Origin: Candidatus Roizmanbacteria bacterium CG_4_10_14_0_2_um_filter_36_35
Lineage (GTDB): Bacteria > Patescibacteriota > Microgenomatia > UBA1406 > GWC2-37-13
Reading direction: 5' to 3'
Assembly: GCA_002792355.1 (NCBI GenBank)
Contig: PFOE01000081.1
Span: forward strand, 1 to 40,126
DNA length: 40,126 nucleotides
A program made the translations under genes and the position numbers. Positions 15,330 to 23,442 of this stretch are shown one piece after another. Within the stretch, counting starts at the first letter, position 1. Each line of letters starts with the position of its first letter. The notes below the pieces were generated by a model that worked only from the letters and a program-made list of their open reading frames with translations, did no database searches and was not told the origin of the DNA.

Positions 15330-15503
15330 ATGGCTAAAAAAGGTTCAAGATTATTGGTTGGTTTGATTTGCGAAGTCTGCAAATCATTTAATTATGTGGT
15401 TGAAAAAAATAAAGTCAACACCGTCTCGGCTCTAAAATTAAAAAAATATTGCCGAAAATGCAAAAAGCACACGCCGCATAAAGAAACTAAAAAATTAGAT
15501 TAA
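15330..15503 (+). CDS. rpmG: Ribosomal protein L33 (bL33), zinc-binding type
   Basis: A 57-residue protein (MAKKGSRLLVGLICEVCKS...). Two CxxC pairs, CEVC and CRKC, form the zinc ribbon; KLKKYCRKCKKHTPHKETK is the family C-terminus. It starts 5 bases after secY and ends 5 bases before adk. L33 is more usually next to secE, so its place inside the spc operon is unusual. Confidence 0.9.
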   Translation: MAKKGSRLLVGLICEVCKSFNYVVEKNKVNTVSALKLKKYCRKCKKHTPHKETKKLD

Positions 15504-15508
15504 ACAAT

Positions 15509-16636
15509 ATGAAATTGGTTTTAATCGGCATTCAAGGATCAGGGAAATCAACTCAAGGAAACCTATTATCCAAGCAATTGGGTATTCCTTATTTGTCAAC
15601 CGGCCACATATTCAGACGGCTGGCAAAAGAAAAAACCAAGCTTGGTCACTATATAAAGACAGTCATGAATACTGGTTTGTTGATCCCCGATGATAAAACA
15701 ATAGAAATTGTCAATTCCTATCTTTCGCGTCCAGAATATAAAAAAGGCTATATCTTAGATGGTTTTCCAAGAACCATCAAGCAGGCAGAAAAGTTCTCCA
15801 ACAATGTTGATAAGGTCATTTATCTGGAAGTTCCTGATAAAGAAGCAATATATCGTCTTGTTTACAGAAATAGTCAGCTTAGAGGGGACGAAACCATCCC
15901 GGCGACAAAAAAAAGAATTGAGTTGTTTAAGAAATTTACTCTGCCTGTTTTGGAATATTACAGAAAACTAAAAAAATTGATAGAAATTGACGGCCTTCAA
16001 AGCATAGAAATAGTCAATAGAGAAATCTTAAAAAGCTTAGGAAAACAGTTGGTCAAAAATAAAATAGAAAATTGGGCCGCCAAGGATAAAAAAATCATCG
16101 CTATTATTGGTTTACCCGGAGTAGGTAAAACGGACGCCAACGATTTTTTTAAAAAACAAGGTCTTCCTTCAATCTCTTTTGGAAAAGCTATCAATGAATA
16201 TATTGACGACAATCATTTGCCTCACGTTGAAAAAACCCATAAAAAAGTCCGCTTAGAATTAAGGCAAAAATACGGAATGCCAGCGCTCGCTATTATGAAT
16301 GAAGGAAAAATTAAGGAGATGTTAAAAGACAACATGACCATTGTCATTGATGGAATGAGAAGCTGGCAAGAATATCTATATTTAAGAAAGGCCTTTCCCA
16401 AGATAAAAATTTATTTATTGGCTATTTACGCCGACAAACATTTAAGGTGGGCCCGCTCTATTAAAAGATCACATCGAAATAAACTTTATGGAGAAGAACG
16501 AGATTTAGACGAGCTTATCGGAATTAATATGGCTCCTACCATTGCCTACGCTGATTTTTTAGTCAAAAACAATTTTTCCATCGAAGATTTCCATGACAAA
16601 TTAGAAGAGGTTTATCGAACGATCTGTTACTCATGA
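15509..16636 (+). CDS. adk: Adenylate kinase fused to a second P-loop kinase-like domain (UPF0200/CoaE-like)
   Basis: A 375-residue two-domain protein. Residues 1-185 are an adenylate kinase: P-loop GIQGSGKST (7-15), STGHIFR (30-36, with His where Asp is usual), DGFPRT (84-89) and a short lid without zinc cysteines. It would interconvert ATP, ADP and AMP. From about 190 a second domain begins with P-loop GLPGVGKT (201-208), then a conserved-looking VRLELRQKYGMPALA, VIDGMRSWQEY and a C-terminal MAPTIAYADFLVKN. This part resembles dephospho-CoA kinase-like proteins of the archaeal UPF0200 type; the similarity is from pattern memory only. The second domain's substrate is unknown. It sits at the usual adk place and overlaps map by 4 bases. 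Confidence 0.88.
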   Translation: MKLVLIGIQGSGKSTQGNLLSKQLGIPYLSTGHIFRRLAKEKTKLGHYIKTVMNTGLLIPDDKTIEIVNSYLSRPEYKKGYILDGFPRTIKQAEKFSNNVDKVIYLEVPDKEAIYRLVYRNSQLRGDETIPATKKRIELFKKFTLPVLEYYRKLKKLIEIDGLQSIEIVNREILKSLGKQLVKNKIENWAAKDKKIIAIIGLPGVGKTDANDFFKKQGLPSISFGKAINEYIDDNHLPHVEKTHKKVRLELRQKYGMPALAIMNEGKIKEMLKDNMTIVIDGMRSWQEYLYLRKAFPKIKIYLLAIYADKHLRWARSIKRSHRNKLYGEERDLDELIGINMAPTIAYADFLVKNNFSIEDFHDKLEEVYRTICYS

Positions 16637-17388
16637 ATATTGATTTAAAAACGAAAGAAGAGATAAGGATAATGCAAGAGGGAGGTCTTCGATTGAAACG
16701 AGTAGTGGCGGCACTTTTAAAAAAGATCGACGTTGGTAATACTACCAAAGAGATTGATAATCTAGCCTCCGAGTTGATAAAAAAACAACGAGGAGAGCCT
16801 TCTTTCAAAAAGGTCAAGGATTATTTTTGGACGACTTGTTTACCTATTAATAACCAGGTAGTGCACACTCCCCCCTCTGATAGAAAATTAAAACAGGGAG
16901 ACGTGCTGACTTTGGATATTGGTATGTATTTCAAAGGTTATCACACTGATTTTGCCACAACTCTTTTTATAGGCGGAAATCCAGATGACAAAATCAATCA
17001 TTTTTTAGAAACAGGAAAAAGGGCTTTAAATAAGGCAATCGTTGCTGCAAAGTCAGGTAATCGACTGGGTCAAATATCTGCGGCAATTGAAAAAGAGATT
17101 TATGGTCAGGGATTTTTTATTCTCAAAGAACTAACAGGACATGGAATTGGAAAAACTCTTCATGAAGACCCATACATATTCGGATACAAGGAGAAACCAA
17201 TAAATAAGACTTTATTGATCAGGTCAGGTTTGACCATAGCGATTGAAGTGATTTATTCGATGGGAACAGAAGAAATCGTCTATGAAAAAGAAAACGATTG
17301 GTCAATAATGACCCAAGATGGAAGTTTATCGGCCTGTTTTGAACACACAGTGGCGATAACAGAGGATAAAACATTAATATTGACATAA
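16633..17388 (+). CDS. map: Type I methionine aminopeptidase
   Basis: A 251-residue metalloprotease that removes the initiator Met. The five expected metal ligands are visible: Asp95, Asp106, His170, Glu205 and Glu237, with His78 in HTPPSDR as the extra catalytic histidine. GHGIGKTLHEDPYI is the family signature. No N-terminal zinc finger is present. It overlaps adk by 4 bases (ATGA) and ends at a REP-like hairpin. Confidence 0.96.
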   Translation: MNIDLKTKEEIRIMQEGGLRLKRVVAALLKKIDVGNTTKEIDNLASELIKKQRGEPSFKKVKDYFWTTCLPINNQVVHTPPSDRKLKQGDVLTLDIGMYFKGYHTDFATTLFIGGNPDDKINHFLETGKRALNKAIVAAKSGNRLGQISAAIEKEIYGQGFFILKELTGHGIGKTLHEDPYIFGYKEKPINKTLLIRSGLTIAIEVIYSMGTEEIVYEKENDWSIMTQDGSLSACFEHTVAITEDKTLILT

Positions 17389-17431
17389 AATTGTAAGCGA
17401 GATCCTGGAATAAATCCAGGATGACAATTTT
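17387..17431. repeat. REP-related hairpin between map and infA, terminator-like
   Basis: AAAATTGT (17387-17394) pairs with ACAATTTT (17424-17431), and ATCCTGGA pairs with TCCAGGAT around ATAAA. It contains the GGATGACA end found in the other REP-like copies. The stem followed by TTTT could also act as a terminator at the map-infA boundary; it overlaps the map stop codon by 2 bases. Confidence 0.65.
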
Positions 17432-17472
17432 CAATAGTATTATATTGTCAGTTGTGATAAAATATTAGGTTT

Positions 17473-17688
17473 ATGAAAGATAATGTGATTGTAGTTGAAG
17501 GAGAGGTAGTCGAGAACCTTCCCAACACGCTTTTTAAAGTCAAGCTTTTTAATTCCGAAAAAGTAATTTTATGTTATTTATCAGGTAAAATGAGAAAAAA
17601 TTATATTAAAATTCTTCCGGGTGATAAAATCAGAGCAGAGATTACTCCTTATGATTTAAACCGAGGAAGGATAGTTTACCGAATATGA
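17473..17688 (+). CDS. infA: Translation initiation factor IF-1
   Basis: A 71-residue OB-fold protein that binds the 30S A site during initiation. [36 protein letters not shown] and SPYDL-like [13 protein letters not shown] match the family over its whole length. The stop overlaps rpmJ by 4 bases. The TGTGATAAAAT upstream (17454-17463) might be a weak promoter, not certain. Confidence 0.96.
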   Translation: MKDNVIVVEGEVVENLPNTLFKVKLFNSEKVILCYLSGKMRKNYIKILPGDKIRAEITPYDLNRGRIVYRI

Positions 17689-17798
17689 AAATAGCCTCGT
17701 CAGTAAAAAAAATTTGTCCCAAGTGTAAAATGGTCAAAAGAAAAGGGAGATTATACGTTATATGCAGCAACGTTAAGCATAAGCAAAAACAAGGATAA
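17685..17798 (+). CDS. rpmJ: Ribosomal protein L36 (bL36)
   Basis: A 37-residue zinc-binding 50S protein ([17 protein letters not shown]...). Cysteines in CPKC, then C27 in VICS and the late His in VKHKQKQG form the usual C-x2-C-x12-C-x4-H zinc site. It overlaps infA by 4 bases and precedes rpsM by 5 bases, the standard order. Confidence 0.95.
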   Translation: MKIASSVKKICPKCKMVKRKGRLYVICSNVKHKQKQG

Positions 17799-17803
17799 AC
17801 AAT

Positions 17804-18244
17804 ATGGCTAGATTTTTAGGAATTACATTGCCGGACGATAAAAGGATTGACTATGCTCTTACTTTACTCTATGGTATTGGCTGGAACAATGTTGGTAGTG
17901 TTCTTGAACAAGCTAAAGTTGATCCTCACAAAAGGGTCAAAGAAACAAGCGAAGAAGAATTTAAAAAGATCAACGAAGTAATTGAAAAAAGCTATAAAGT
18001 AGAAGGAGATCTGAGAGAAGCCTTGACAGAAAACATAAAAAGATTGAAAGAGATCGGCAGCTATCGAGGGCTTAGACACCTGAGAGGTTTACCAGTCAGG
18101 GGTCAAAGGACCAAATCAAATGCCCGTACTAAACGAGGTAAAAGAAAGACCGTTGGCGCTTTGAGAAAAGAAGTTTGGGCTAAGATGGAGCAGGGTAAGA
18201 CTGGTGAAGAGGCTCCTAAGGAAGCAGTACCAGAAAAAAAATAA
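17804..18244 (+). CDS. rpsM: Ribosomal protein S13 (uS13)
   Basis: A 146-residue 30S head protein contacting P-site tRNA. ARFLGITLPDDKRIDYALTL, then IGSYRGLRHLRGLPVRGQRTKSNARTKRG are typical. The last 25 or so residues after the KRKTVG region are an acidic/basic extension beyond the usual C-terminus (about 120 residues). Confidence 0.96.
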   Translation: MARFLGITLPDDKRIDYALTLLYGIGWNNVGSVLEQAKVDPHKRVKETSEEEFKKINEVIEKSYKVEGDLREALTENIKRLKEIGSYRGLRHLRGLPVRGQRTKSNARTKRGKRKTVGALRKEVWAKMEQGKTGEEAPKEAVPEKK

Positions 18245-18250
18245 AAATTT

Positions 18251-18625
18251 ATGGCAAACAAACAAATAAAAAAAATCGTAGAAAGAGGAAGAATTTATAT
18301 CACCGCCACTTTTAATAATACAATAGTGACGATAACGACGGAGAAAGGCGACCCAATTGTCACCGGAAGTTGCGGGATGCACGGCTTCTCTGGAACGAGA
18401 AAGTCTACTCCTTACGCGGCGACGACAACTACCGAAGCCGCTTTGAAAAAAGCCATCGACAACTTTAATTTTCAATCGGCAGACATTTTTATTAAGGGTA
18501 TTGGCCCAGGCCGAGAAGCCTCACTTCGTGCAGTTAAATCGTCAAAGATAGAAATCAACAGAATTATCGACATTACACCAATACCACATAATGGTGTCAG
18601 GCCACCGAAGGTGAGAAGAGTTTAA
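18251..18625 (+). CDS. rpsK: Ribosomal protein S11 (uS11)
   Basis: A 124-residue 30S platform protein. ATFNNTIVTITTEKGD, GFSGTRKSTPYAA, IKGIGPGREASLRAV and the C-terminal PHNGVRPPKVRRV are nearly invariant in the family; the Cys of the usual PHNGCRPPK is Val here. Confidence 0.97.
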   Translation: MANKQIKKIVERGRIYITATFNNTIVTITTEKGDPIVTGSCGMHGFSGTRKSTPYAATTTTEAALKKAIDNFNFQSADIFIKGIGPGREASLRAVKSSKIEINRIIDITPIPHNGVRPPKVRRV

Positions 18626-18628
18626 AAT

Positions 18629-19249
18629 ATGAGATACACAGGACCAAAAAATAGAATTGCCCGGAGGGAAGGAACTGATCTGGGTTTAAAAACGCCAGGG
18701 AGTAAGTCCCATACTCGTCTTTTGAATAAACTCAACGTTTTACCTGGTCAGCACGGAGTAAGAACTAGAAGAAAAATTTCTGAGCGGGGTTTACAGTTGA
18801 GGGAGAAACAAAAGTTAAGGTTTATCTTTGGATTGAGCGAAAAACAGCTGAAAAATTATTTTAAAAAAGCTGTGATAAAAAAAGGGAATACGGCTTTATA
18901 TTTATCTCAATTTTTAGAAAGCAGGTTAGACAATATTGTTTATCGATTAGGTCTTGCTCCGACTCGCGCTTCGGCGCGTCAACTGGTAACTCACGGGCAT
19001 ATCGCTATTAACGACGGTAAAATGAATATTCCATCTTATCAGGTTAAAACAGGCAATAAAATCTCTTTCTTAAAAGAAAAAACCGCAAAAATCCCTTATA
19101 TTGAAAAAGTGCTTACCAATAAAGATGCTCTTATTCCTGGTTGGCTAGAAAAAAAAGCCATTGCTGGTAAGTTAATATCAGCGCCGACAGCCGATGAAAT
19201 ATTAAAACAATGCAATTTAAGATTAATAATTGAATATTATTCTAGGTAA
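18629..19249 (+). CDS. rpsD: Ribosomal protein S4 (uS4)
   Basis: A 206-residue 30S assembly initiator. RYTGPKNRIARREG at the start, LPGQHGVRTRRKISERGLQLREKQKLR, and an S4 RNA-binding domain with LESRLDNIVYRLGLAPTRAS are visible. The N-terminal zinc cysteines found in some S4 proteins are absent (C- type). A short AT-rich gap precedes rpoA. Confidence 0.97.
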   Translation: MRYTGPKNRIARREGTDLGLKTPGSKSHTRLLNKLNVLPGQHGVRTRRKISERGLQLREKQKLRFIFGLSEKQLKNYFKKAVIKKGNTALYLSQFLESRLDNIVYRLGLAPTRASARQLVTHGHIAINDGKMNIPSYQVKTGNKISFLKEKTAKIPYIEKVLTNKDALIPGWLEKKAIAGKLISAPTADEILKQCNLRLIIEYYSR

Positions 19250-19285
19250 TATAACAGTTATAAAAATTATAAATTTTATATAAAT

Positions 19286-20209
19286 ATGCTCAAACCCAAT
19301 TTTTTTACCCAAAAGCTTGAAGAGGGTAATTACGGAAAATTTATTTTTGAACCTCTGCCTTTAAGCTTTGGTCAGAGTTTAGCTCATGCCTTGAGAAGGA
19401 CGATTTTGTCTTCTTTGAAAGGAGCGACTATCACTCAAGTTAAAGTTGATGGTGCTCCGCACCTTTTTACGACGATTCCTGGAATTAAAGAATCAGTTTT
19501 AGAAATCGTTTTGAATTTAAAAAAACTTAAATTTGATGTCAAAGAAGGAGGGCCTTTTAAAATATCTCTTTCGGCCAAGGGATCTAAAAAACTCTACGGT
19601 AAAGATATTGAAGGAGAAATCAAACCGGTTAATAAAGATTTATATTTGGGTGAAATAAGTGATGATAAAGGCAAACTGTCTTTGGAAGCAATTGTTGAAG
19701 TAGGAATTGGTTATTCGACAGTCGAAGAAAGAGAAAACAAAGAATACGGGTTTGTTCACGTTGACGCCTTTTTTTCTCCTATTAAAAAAGTTAATATTAA
19801 AGTTGAAGAAACGCGTGTTGGCCGAAAAGCCAATTATGAAAAATTAACGCTTGAACTGTGGACTGATGGAGGTATTAGTCCGACAGAAGCTGTTAAACAA
19901 GCCTCTAATCTATTGAGCGAATATTTCGCCCACATTCTATCGGGCAAAGATACGCCAACCGTCAAAAAAGAAAAAACCGCCGAAGAGGTCAGGCAAGAAG
20001 AAATTGACAAAAAACTATTTGAAGTCATTATCGATGAACTTAATCTTCCATCACGAGTTATTAATGCCCTGCTTCGAGAAAAGATTGAGACGGTCGCCGA
20101 TTTAATTAAAGCTGGCAAAGAGAAATTAATTGAAATGAAAGGAGTAGGTAAGAAGTCAATTCAATTAATTGAAGAAGAATTAAAGAAAATGGGTATAGGA
20201 TTAGAGTAA
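19286..20209 (+). CDS. rpoA: RNA polymerase alpha subunit
   Basis: A 307-residue subunit that nucleates RNA polymerase assembly. The N-terminal dimerisation domain has GNYGKFIFEPLPLSFGQSLAHALRR and FSPIKKVN; a charged linker follows, and the C-terminal DNA-binding domain (LNLPSRVINALLREKIETV, MKGVGKKSIQLIEEELKKMG) keeps the Arg that contacts UP elements. Slightly shorter than the usual 315-330. The 36-base upstream gap is AT-only and contains TATAAA-like strings, so an internal promoter is possible. Confidence 0.97.
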   Translation: MLKPNFFTQKLEEGNYGKFIFEPLPLSFGQSLAHALRRTILSSLKGATITQVKVDGAPHLFTTIPGIKESVLEIVLNLKKLKFDVKEGGPFKISLSAKGSKKLYGKDIEGEIKPVNKDLYLGEISDDKGKLSLEAIVEVGIGYSTVEERENKEYGFVHVDAFFSPIKKVNIKVEETRVGRKANYEKLTLELWTDGGISPTEAVKQASNLLSEYFAHILSGKDTPTVKKEKTAEEVRQEEIDKKLFEVIIDELNLPSRVINALLREKIETVADLIKAGKEKLIEMKGVGKKSIQLIEEELKKMGIGLE

Positions 20210-20213
20210 ATAT

Positions 20214-20624
20214 ATGAGACATGGAGTAAAAAAAATAAAATTTAATTGGGGAAAAGATGCCAATAAAATGTTAATGAGAAAATTGGCTATTAATTTTTTG
20301 TCCAATGGTCATTTGCAGACGACTTTAACCAAAGCAAAAGCCCTAAAACCATATTTGGAGAAATTAGTTTCCAAGATGAAACTTAAATCAGAGGCCAATA
20401 AAAATTATTTGCTACGTTACTTAGGAGAGGAAAAAATTATTAATAACGGTTTTAAAGTTGTTGGTCCAGCCTTATCCAAAATTAATGGCGGCTATGTCAG
20501 AATCGTTAAAATGAATATGAGAAGCACAGACGGAGCCACGATGGCAAGAATAATCTGGGTGTATCCAGTAGTTTCAGAAGAAATTAAAAATGAAAAACTT
20601 AACCGAACAAACAAAACCAGTTAA
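20214..20624 (+). CDS. rplQ: Ribosomal protein L17 (bL17)
   Basis: A 136-residue 50S protein near the tunnel exit. MRHGVKKIKFNW and LMRKLAINFLSNGHLQTTLTKAKALKPYLEKLV are family motifs. The usual RxLNR start is altered to KKIKFN. The 3' end overlaps rplM by 35 bases, the longest same-strand overlap in the window. Confidence 0.95.
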   Translation: MRHGVKKIKFNWGKDANKMLMRKLAINFLSNGHLQTTLTKAKALKPYLEKLVSKMKLKSEANKNYLLRYLGEEKIINNGFKVVGPALSKINGGYVRIVKMNMRSTDGATMARIIWVYPVVSEEIKNEKLNRTNKTS

Positions 20625-21021
20625 ATTAAAAGAAATAATAAGAGGTTGGCATTTAGTTGACGTCTCAGGACGGGTTCTAGGGAGAGTAGCTCCGGAAATT
20701 TCCCGTTTTCTCCAAGGTAAAAATAAGACTAATTATGTATTCTATCTTGATACTGGTGATTATGTTGTCGTTATTAACGCAAAAAAAATAGTGATAACCG
20801 GTAGAAAAAGTCAGACAAAAATCTATACCCGTTATTCTGGCTACCCCGGAGGATTAAAGACAATTAACTTTAGCAGTCTTTTGGAAAAGAATCCAGGAAT
20901 TATAATAAAAAACGCCGTATCAGGAATGTTGCCGAAAAATAAATTTAGAGATGAAAGATTAAAAAGATTATTTGTATTTTCGGATGAAAATCATCCATAC
21001 AAAGACAAGTTTGTAAAATAA
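20590..21021 (+). CDS. rplM: Ribosomal protein L13 (uL13)
   Basis: A 143-residue 50S assembly protein. RGWHLVDVSGRVLGRVAPEISRFLQGKNK and the VSGMLPKNKFRDERLKRLFVF region match the family. The first 15 residues lie in the overlap with rplQ; no later Met gives a full N-terminus, so this start is retained. Confidence 0.96.
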   Translation: MKNLTEQTKPVKLKEIIRGWHLVDVSGRVLGRVAPEISRFLQGKNKTNYVFYLDTGDYVVVINAKKIVITGRKSQTKIYTRYSGYPGGLKTINFSSLLEKNPGIIIKNAVSGMLPKNKFRDERLKRLFVFSDENHPYKDKFVK

Positions 21022-21022
21022 T

Positions 21023-21448
21023 ATGGCTAAAAAAACAAAAAATCTTGAATATTACGAAGGGGTGGGACGAAGAAAACAAGCGGTAGCCCGAGTGAGACTA
21101 TACATAAAAAGTCATCAGAAAATTAAAAAGGGTGAAATTTATATAAATGATAAACCTTTTGAACAAGTATATTCTGATTATCAGCGCGAATTCGCTTTAT
21201 CGCCTTTAAAATTGACAAATAACGAAAATAGGTTTGCTATTTCGATAAGAACTGCCGGTGGAGGAAAGAATGGCCAGCTTGAAGCGATCATTCACGGAAT
21301 TTCCAGGAGTTTATCCAAAGTAGACGAAAGCTATCGACCAATTCTGAAAAAAAATGGATTATTAACACGAGATCCACGAAAAAAAGAGAGAAGAAAAGTA
21401 GGAACCGGCGGAAAGGCTCGACGCGCCAAGCAATCGCCAAAGAGGTAA
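21023..21448 (+). CDS. rpsI: Ribosomal protein S9 (uS9)
   Basis: A 141-residue 30S protein reaching the P-site tRNA. YYEGVGRRKQAVARVRLY, then GGGKNGQLEAIIHGISRSL and the C-terminal RDPRKKERRKVGTGGKARRAKQSPKR (ending KR, with the conserved Arg tail) are diagnostic. It closes the ribosomal run. No terminator separates it from the glycosyltransferase that follows 12 bases later. Confidence 0.97.
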   Translation: MAKKTKNLEYYEGVGRRKQAVARVRLYIKSHQKIKKGEIYINDKPFEQVYSDYQREFALSPLKLTNNENRFAISIRTAGGGKNGQLEAIIHGISRSLSKVDESYRPILKKNGLLTRDPRKKERRKVGTGGKARRAKQSPKR

Positions 21449-21460
21449 GTTTATTTATTT

Positions 21461-22345
21461 ATGATCGATCTTTCTATAATAATTGTCTCCTTTAATACGG
21501 AAAAAATAACCAATAAATGTCTTGTTAATTTAAGAAGAAATCTAAAAAAATATCCTCTCAATTATCAAGTGGTGGTAGTTGATAATGGATCAAAAGATGG
21601 TAGCATTCCGATGCTTAAAAAAATAGCAGTTGATTGGAAAAATCTAAAAGTAGTTTTGTCTAATAAAAATCTCGGTTTTGGCAAAGGAAATAATTTGGGA
21701 GTAACCAATTCAAAAGGAAAATATATTTTATATCTCAATTCCGATGCGATAATAACAGATATTGACTTTTTCGACCTTATTAATGTTTTTAAAACTAAAC
21801 CGGATCTTGGCGCTTTAACGGTCAAAGTAGTTTTATCGACCGGCGAGATTGATCCGGCCTCCCATCGCGGTTTTCCGACCATCTGGCGGTCTTTCACTTA
21901 TTTTCTTGGGCTGGAGAAAATATTTAAAAACACTTTCCTTTTAAATAAGATATTTGGCGGTTACCACCTGGTCAATCTAAATTTGAAAGAAATTCATGAG
22001 ATAGATGTACCGACAGGTGCCTTTTTATTTACAAGACGGGATATTATTGATAAAATCGGCGGTTTTGACGAAGATTATTTTTCTTACGGTGAAGATATTG
22101 AAATGGCTTTTCAGATAAAGAAACTAGGCTATAAAATAATCTACTATCCTTTATGGCAAATGCTTCATTTGAAATCGGTATCAGGTTTAAAGAAAACAGA
22201 TCAAAAAATAAGAAAAAAAACCAGTTTTTACTTTTACGATTCGATGAAAATTTTTTATCGAAAGCATTATGCCAAGAGTCATAATTGGTTAACTAATAAA
22301 TTAATTTATTTAGCGGTTGATTTAAAACGTAAACTAATCTCATGA
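21461..22345 (+). CDS. Family 2 glycosyltransferase (rhamnosyltransferase-like)
   Basis: A 294-residue GT-A enzyme expected to add a sugar from a nucleotide donor to a surface glycan. LSIIIVSFNTEKITNKCL and VVVVDNGSKDGS form the nucleotide-binding part, LYLNSDAI carries the metal-binding acidic motif, and VPTGAFLFTRRDIIDKIGGFDEDYFSYGEDIEM is typical of WbbL-like proteins. No membrane segment is evident. It lies 12 bases after rpsI and overlaps the next gene by 4 bases, so it may be cotranscribed with the ribosomal run. Donor and acceptor cannot be told. Confidence 0.9.
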   Translation: MIDLSIIIVSFNTEKITNKCLVNLRRNLKKYPLNYQVVVVDNGSKDGSIPMLKKIAVDWKNLKVVLSNKNLGFGKGNNLGVTNSKGKYILYLNSDAIITDIDFFDLINVFKTKPDLGALTVKVVLSTGEIDPASHRGFPTIWRSFTYFLGLEKIFKNTFLLNKIFGGYHLVNLNLKEIHEIDVPTGAFLFTRRDIIDKIGGFDEDYFSYGEDIEMAFQIKKLGYKIIYYPLWQMLHLKSVSGLKKTDQKIRKKTSFYFYDSMKIFYRKHYAKSHNWLTNKLIYLAVDLKRKLIS

Positions 22346-23442
22346 AAAAAATCGGCATTGATGCTAGGTTCTATTTTCAAACGGGTGTCGGTACTTATAT
22401 ACGAAACCTCTTGTTTTATTTAGATAAAAAAAACCCTAAAAAAGAGATTTTTTATGTTTACCTACGGAGACAAGATGCGGCAAAGATTAAATTTAAAAAC
22501 AAAAATATTATTAAAAGAATTGCTGATCAAAAGTGGCACAGTTTTTCAGAACAGCTAAGTTTTTTAGCCTTACTTGTCAAGGATAATCTCGACTTAATGC
22601 ATTTTACCTATTTTAGCTACCCGGTTTTTTATTGGAAAAAGTTTATTGCCACCATTCACGATACAACCCCTTTATTTTTTAAAACCGGAAAAGCTTCAAC
22701 TAAAAATACGCTTATTTATCAAATAAAACATTTTTTCTTTAAAATTGTGGTTTATCTTCAAGTTAAAAGAGCAATAAAAATTATTACTCCTACCTACGCT
22801 GTAAAAAAGCAACTAACAGATATATATGGATCGGAAATCTCAAAGAAGCTATATCCTATTTATGAAGGAGTTAGTTATGAAATATTTACCGCAAAAGAGA
22901 ATAAAAGTTTTGGTATAAAATTTAAAGACTTTTTTATCTATGTGGGAAATTTTTACCCGCATAAAAATGTTGAGAGATTAATTGATGCTTTTGCAAAAAT
23001 TTCCGATAAATATCATTTAATTCTTATCGGACCAAACGATTATTTCACCGATCGTATAATTAAATATATCGGGACATCGAAGTCTAAAAATAAAATAATC
23101 TTAATAAAGAATCCGCCGATGTCGGATTTAATTTTTTTTTATAAAAACGCTTTAGCCATTATTCACCCGTCTTTATCTGAGGGTTTTGGTTTACCATTAG
23201 TTGAGGCCGCTTATTTTGATACACCGATAATGGCTTCAAATATTGAAATTTTCAAAGAATTATGGGGTGATCAATATTTGTCTTTTGACGCTAGAGACTC
23301 TTCTGATATTTACAAAAAAATTCAATATTTTATTGATAAAAAACCTAGATTTGAATACAATAAAATTATAAAAAAATATTCTTTCGAAAAAATGTCACAG
23401 GAAACTTTGAAAATTTACCACAGCGTCACCCAGAATTCCTGA
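22342..23442 (+). CDS. Family 4 (GT-B) glycosyltransferase
   Basis: A 366-residue GT-B enzyme. GIDARFYFQTGVGTYIRNLL is the N-terminal donor/acceptor domain start typical of GT4 (mannosyltransferase-like); VGNFYPHKNVERLIDAF and HPSLSEGFGLPLVEAAYFDTPIMASN form the C-terminal donor-binding site with the E-x7-E signature. It overlaps the preceding GT2 by 4 bases. Its 3' end overlaps the convergent membrane protein by 28 bases. Confidence 0.92.
   Translation: MKKIGIDARFYFQTGVGTYIRNLLFYLDKKNPKKEIFYVYLRRQDAAKIKFKNKNIIKRIADQKWHSFSEQLSFLALLVKDNLDLMHFTYFSYPVFYWKKFIATIHDTTPLFFKTGKASTKNTLIYQIKHFFFKIVVYLQVKRAIKIITPTYAVKKQLTDIYGSEISKKLYPIYEGVSYEIFTAKENKSFGIKFKDFFIYVGNFYPHKNVERLIDAFAKISDKYHLILIGPNDYFTDRIIKYIGTSKSKNKIILIKNPPMSDLIFFYKNALAIIHPSLSEGFGLPLVEAAYFDTPIMASNIEIFKELWGDQYLSFDARDSSDIYKKIQYFIDKKPRFEYNKIIKKYSFEKMSQETLKIYHSVTQNS

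Noticed and set aside
17454-17463. Extended -10 promoter for infA
   Set aside because: TGTGATAAAAT is a loose match and there is no -35 at the right distance; not listed as a feature.
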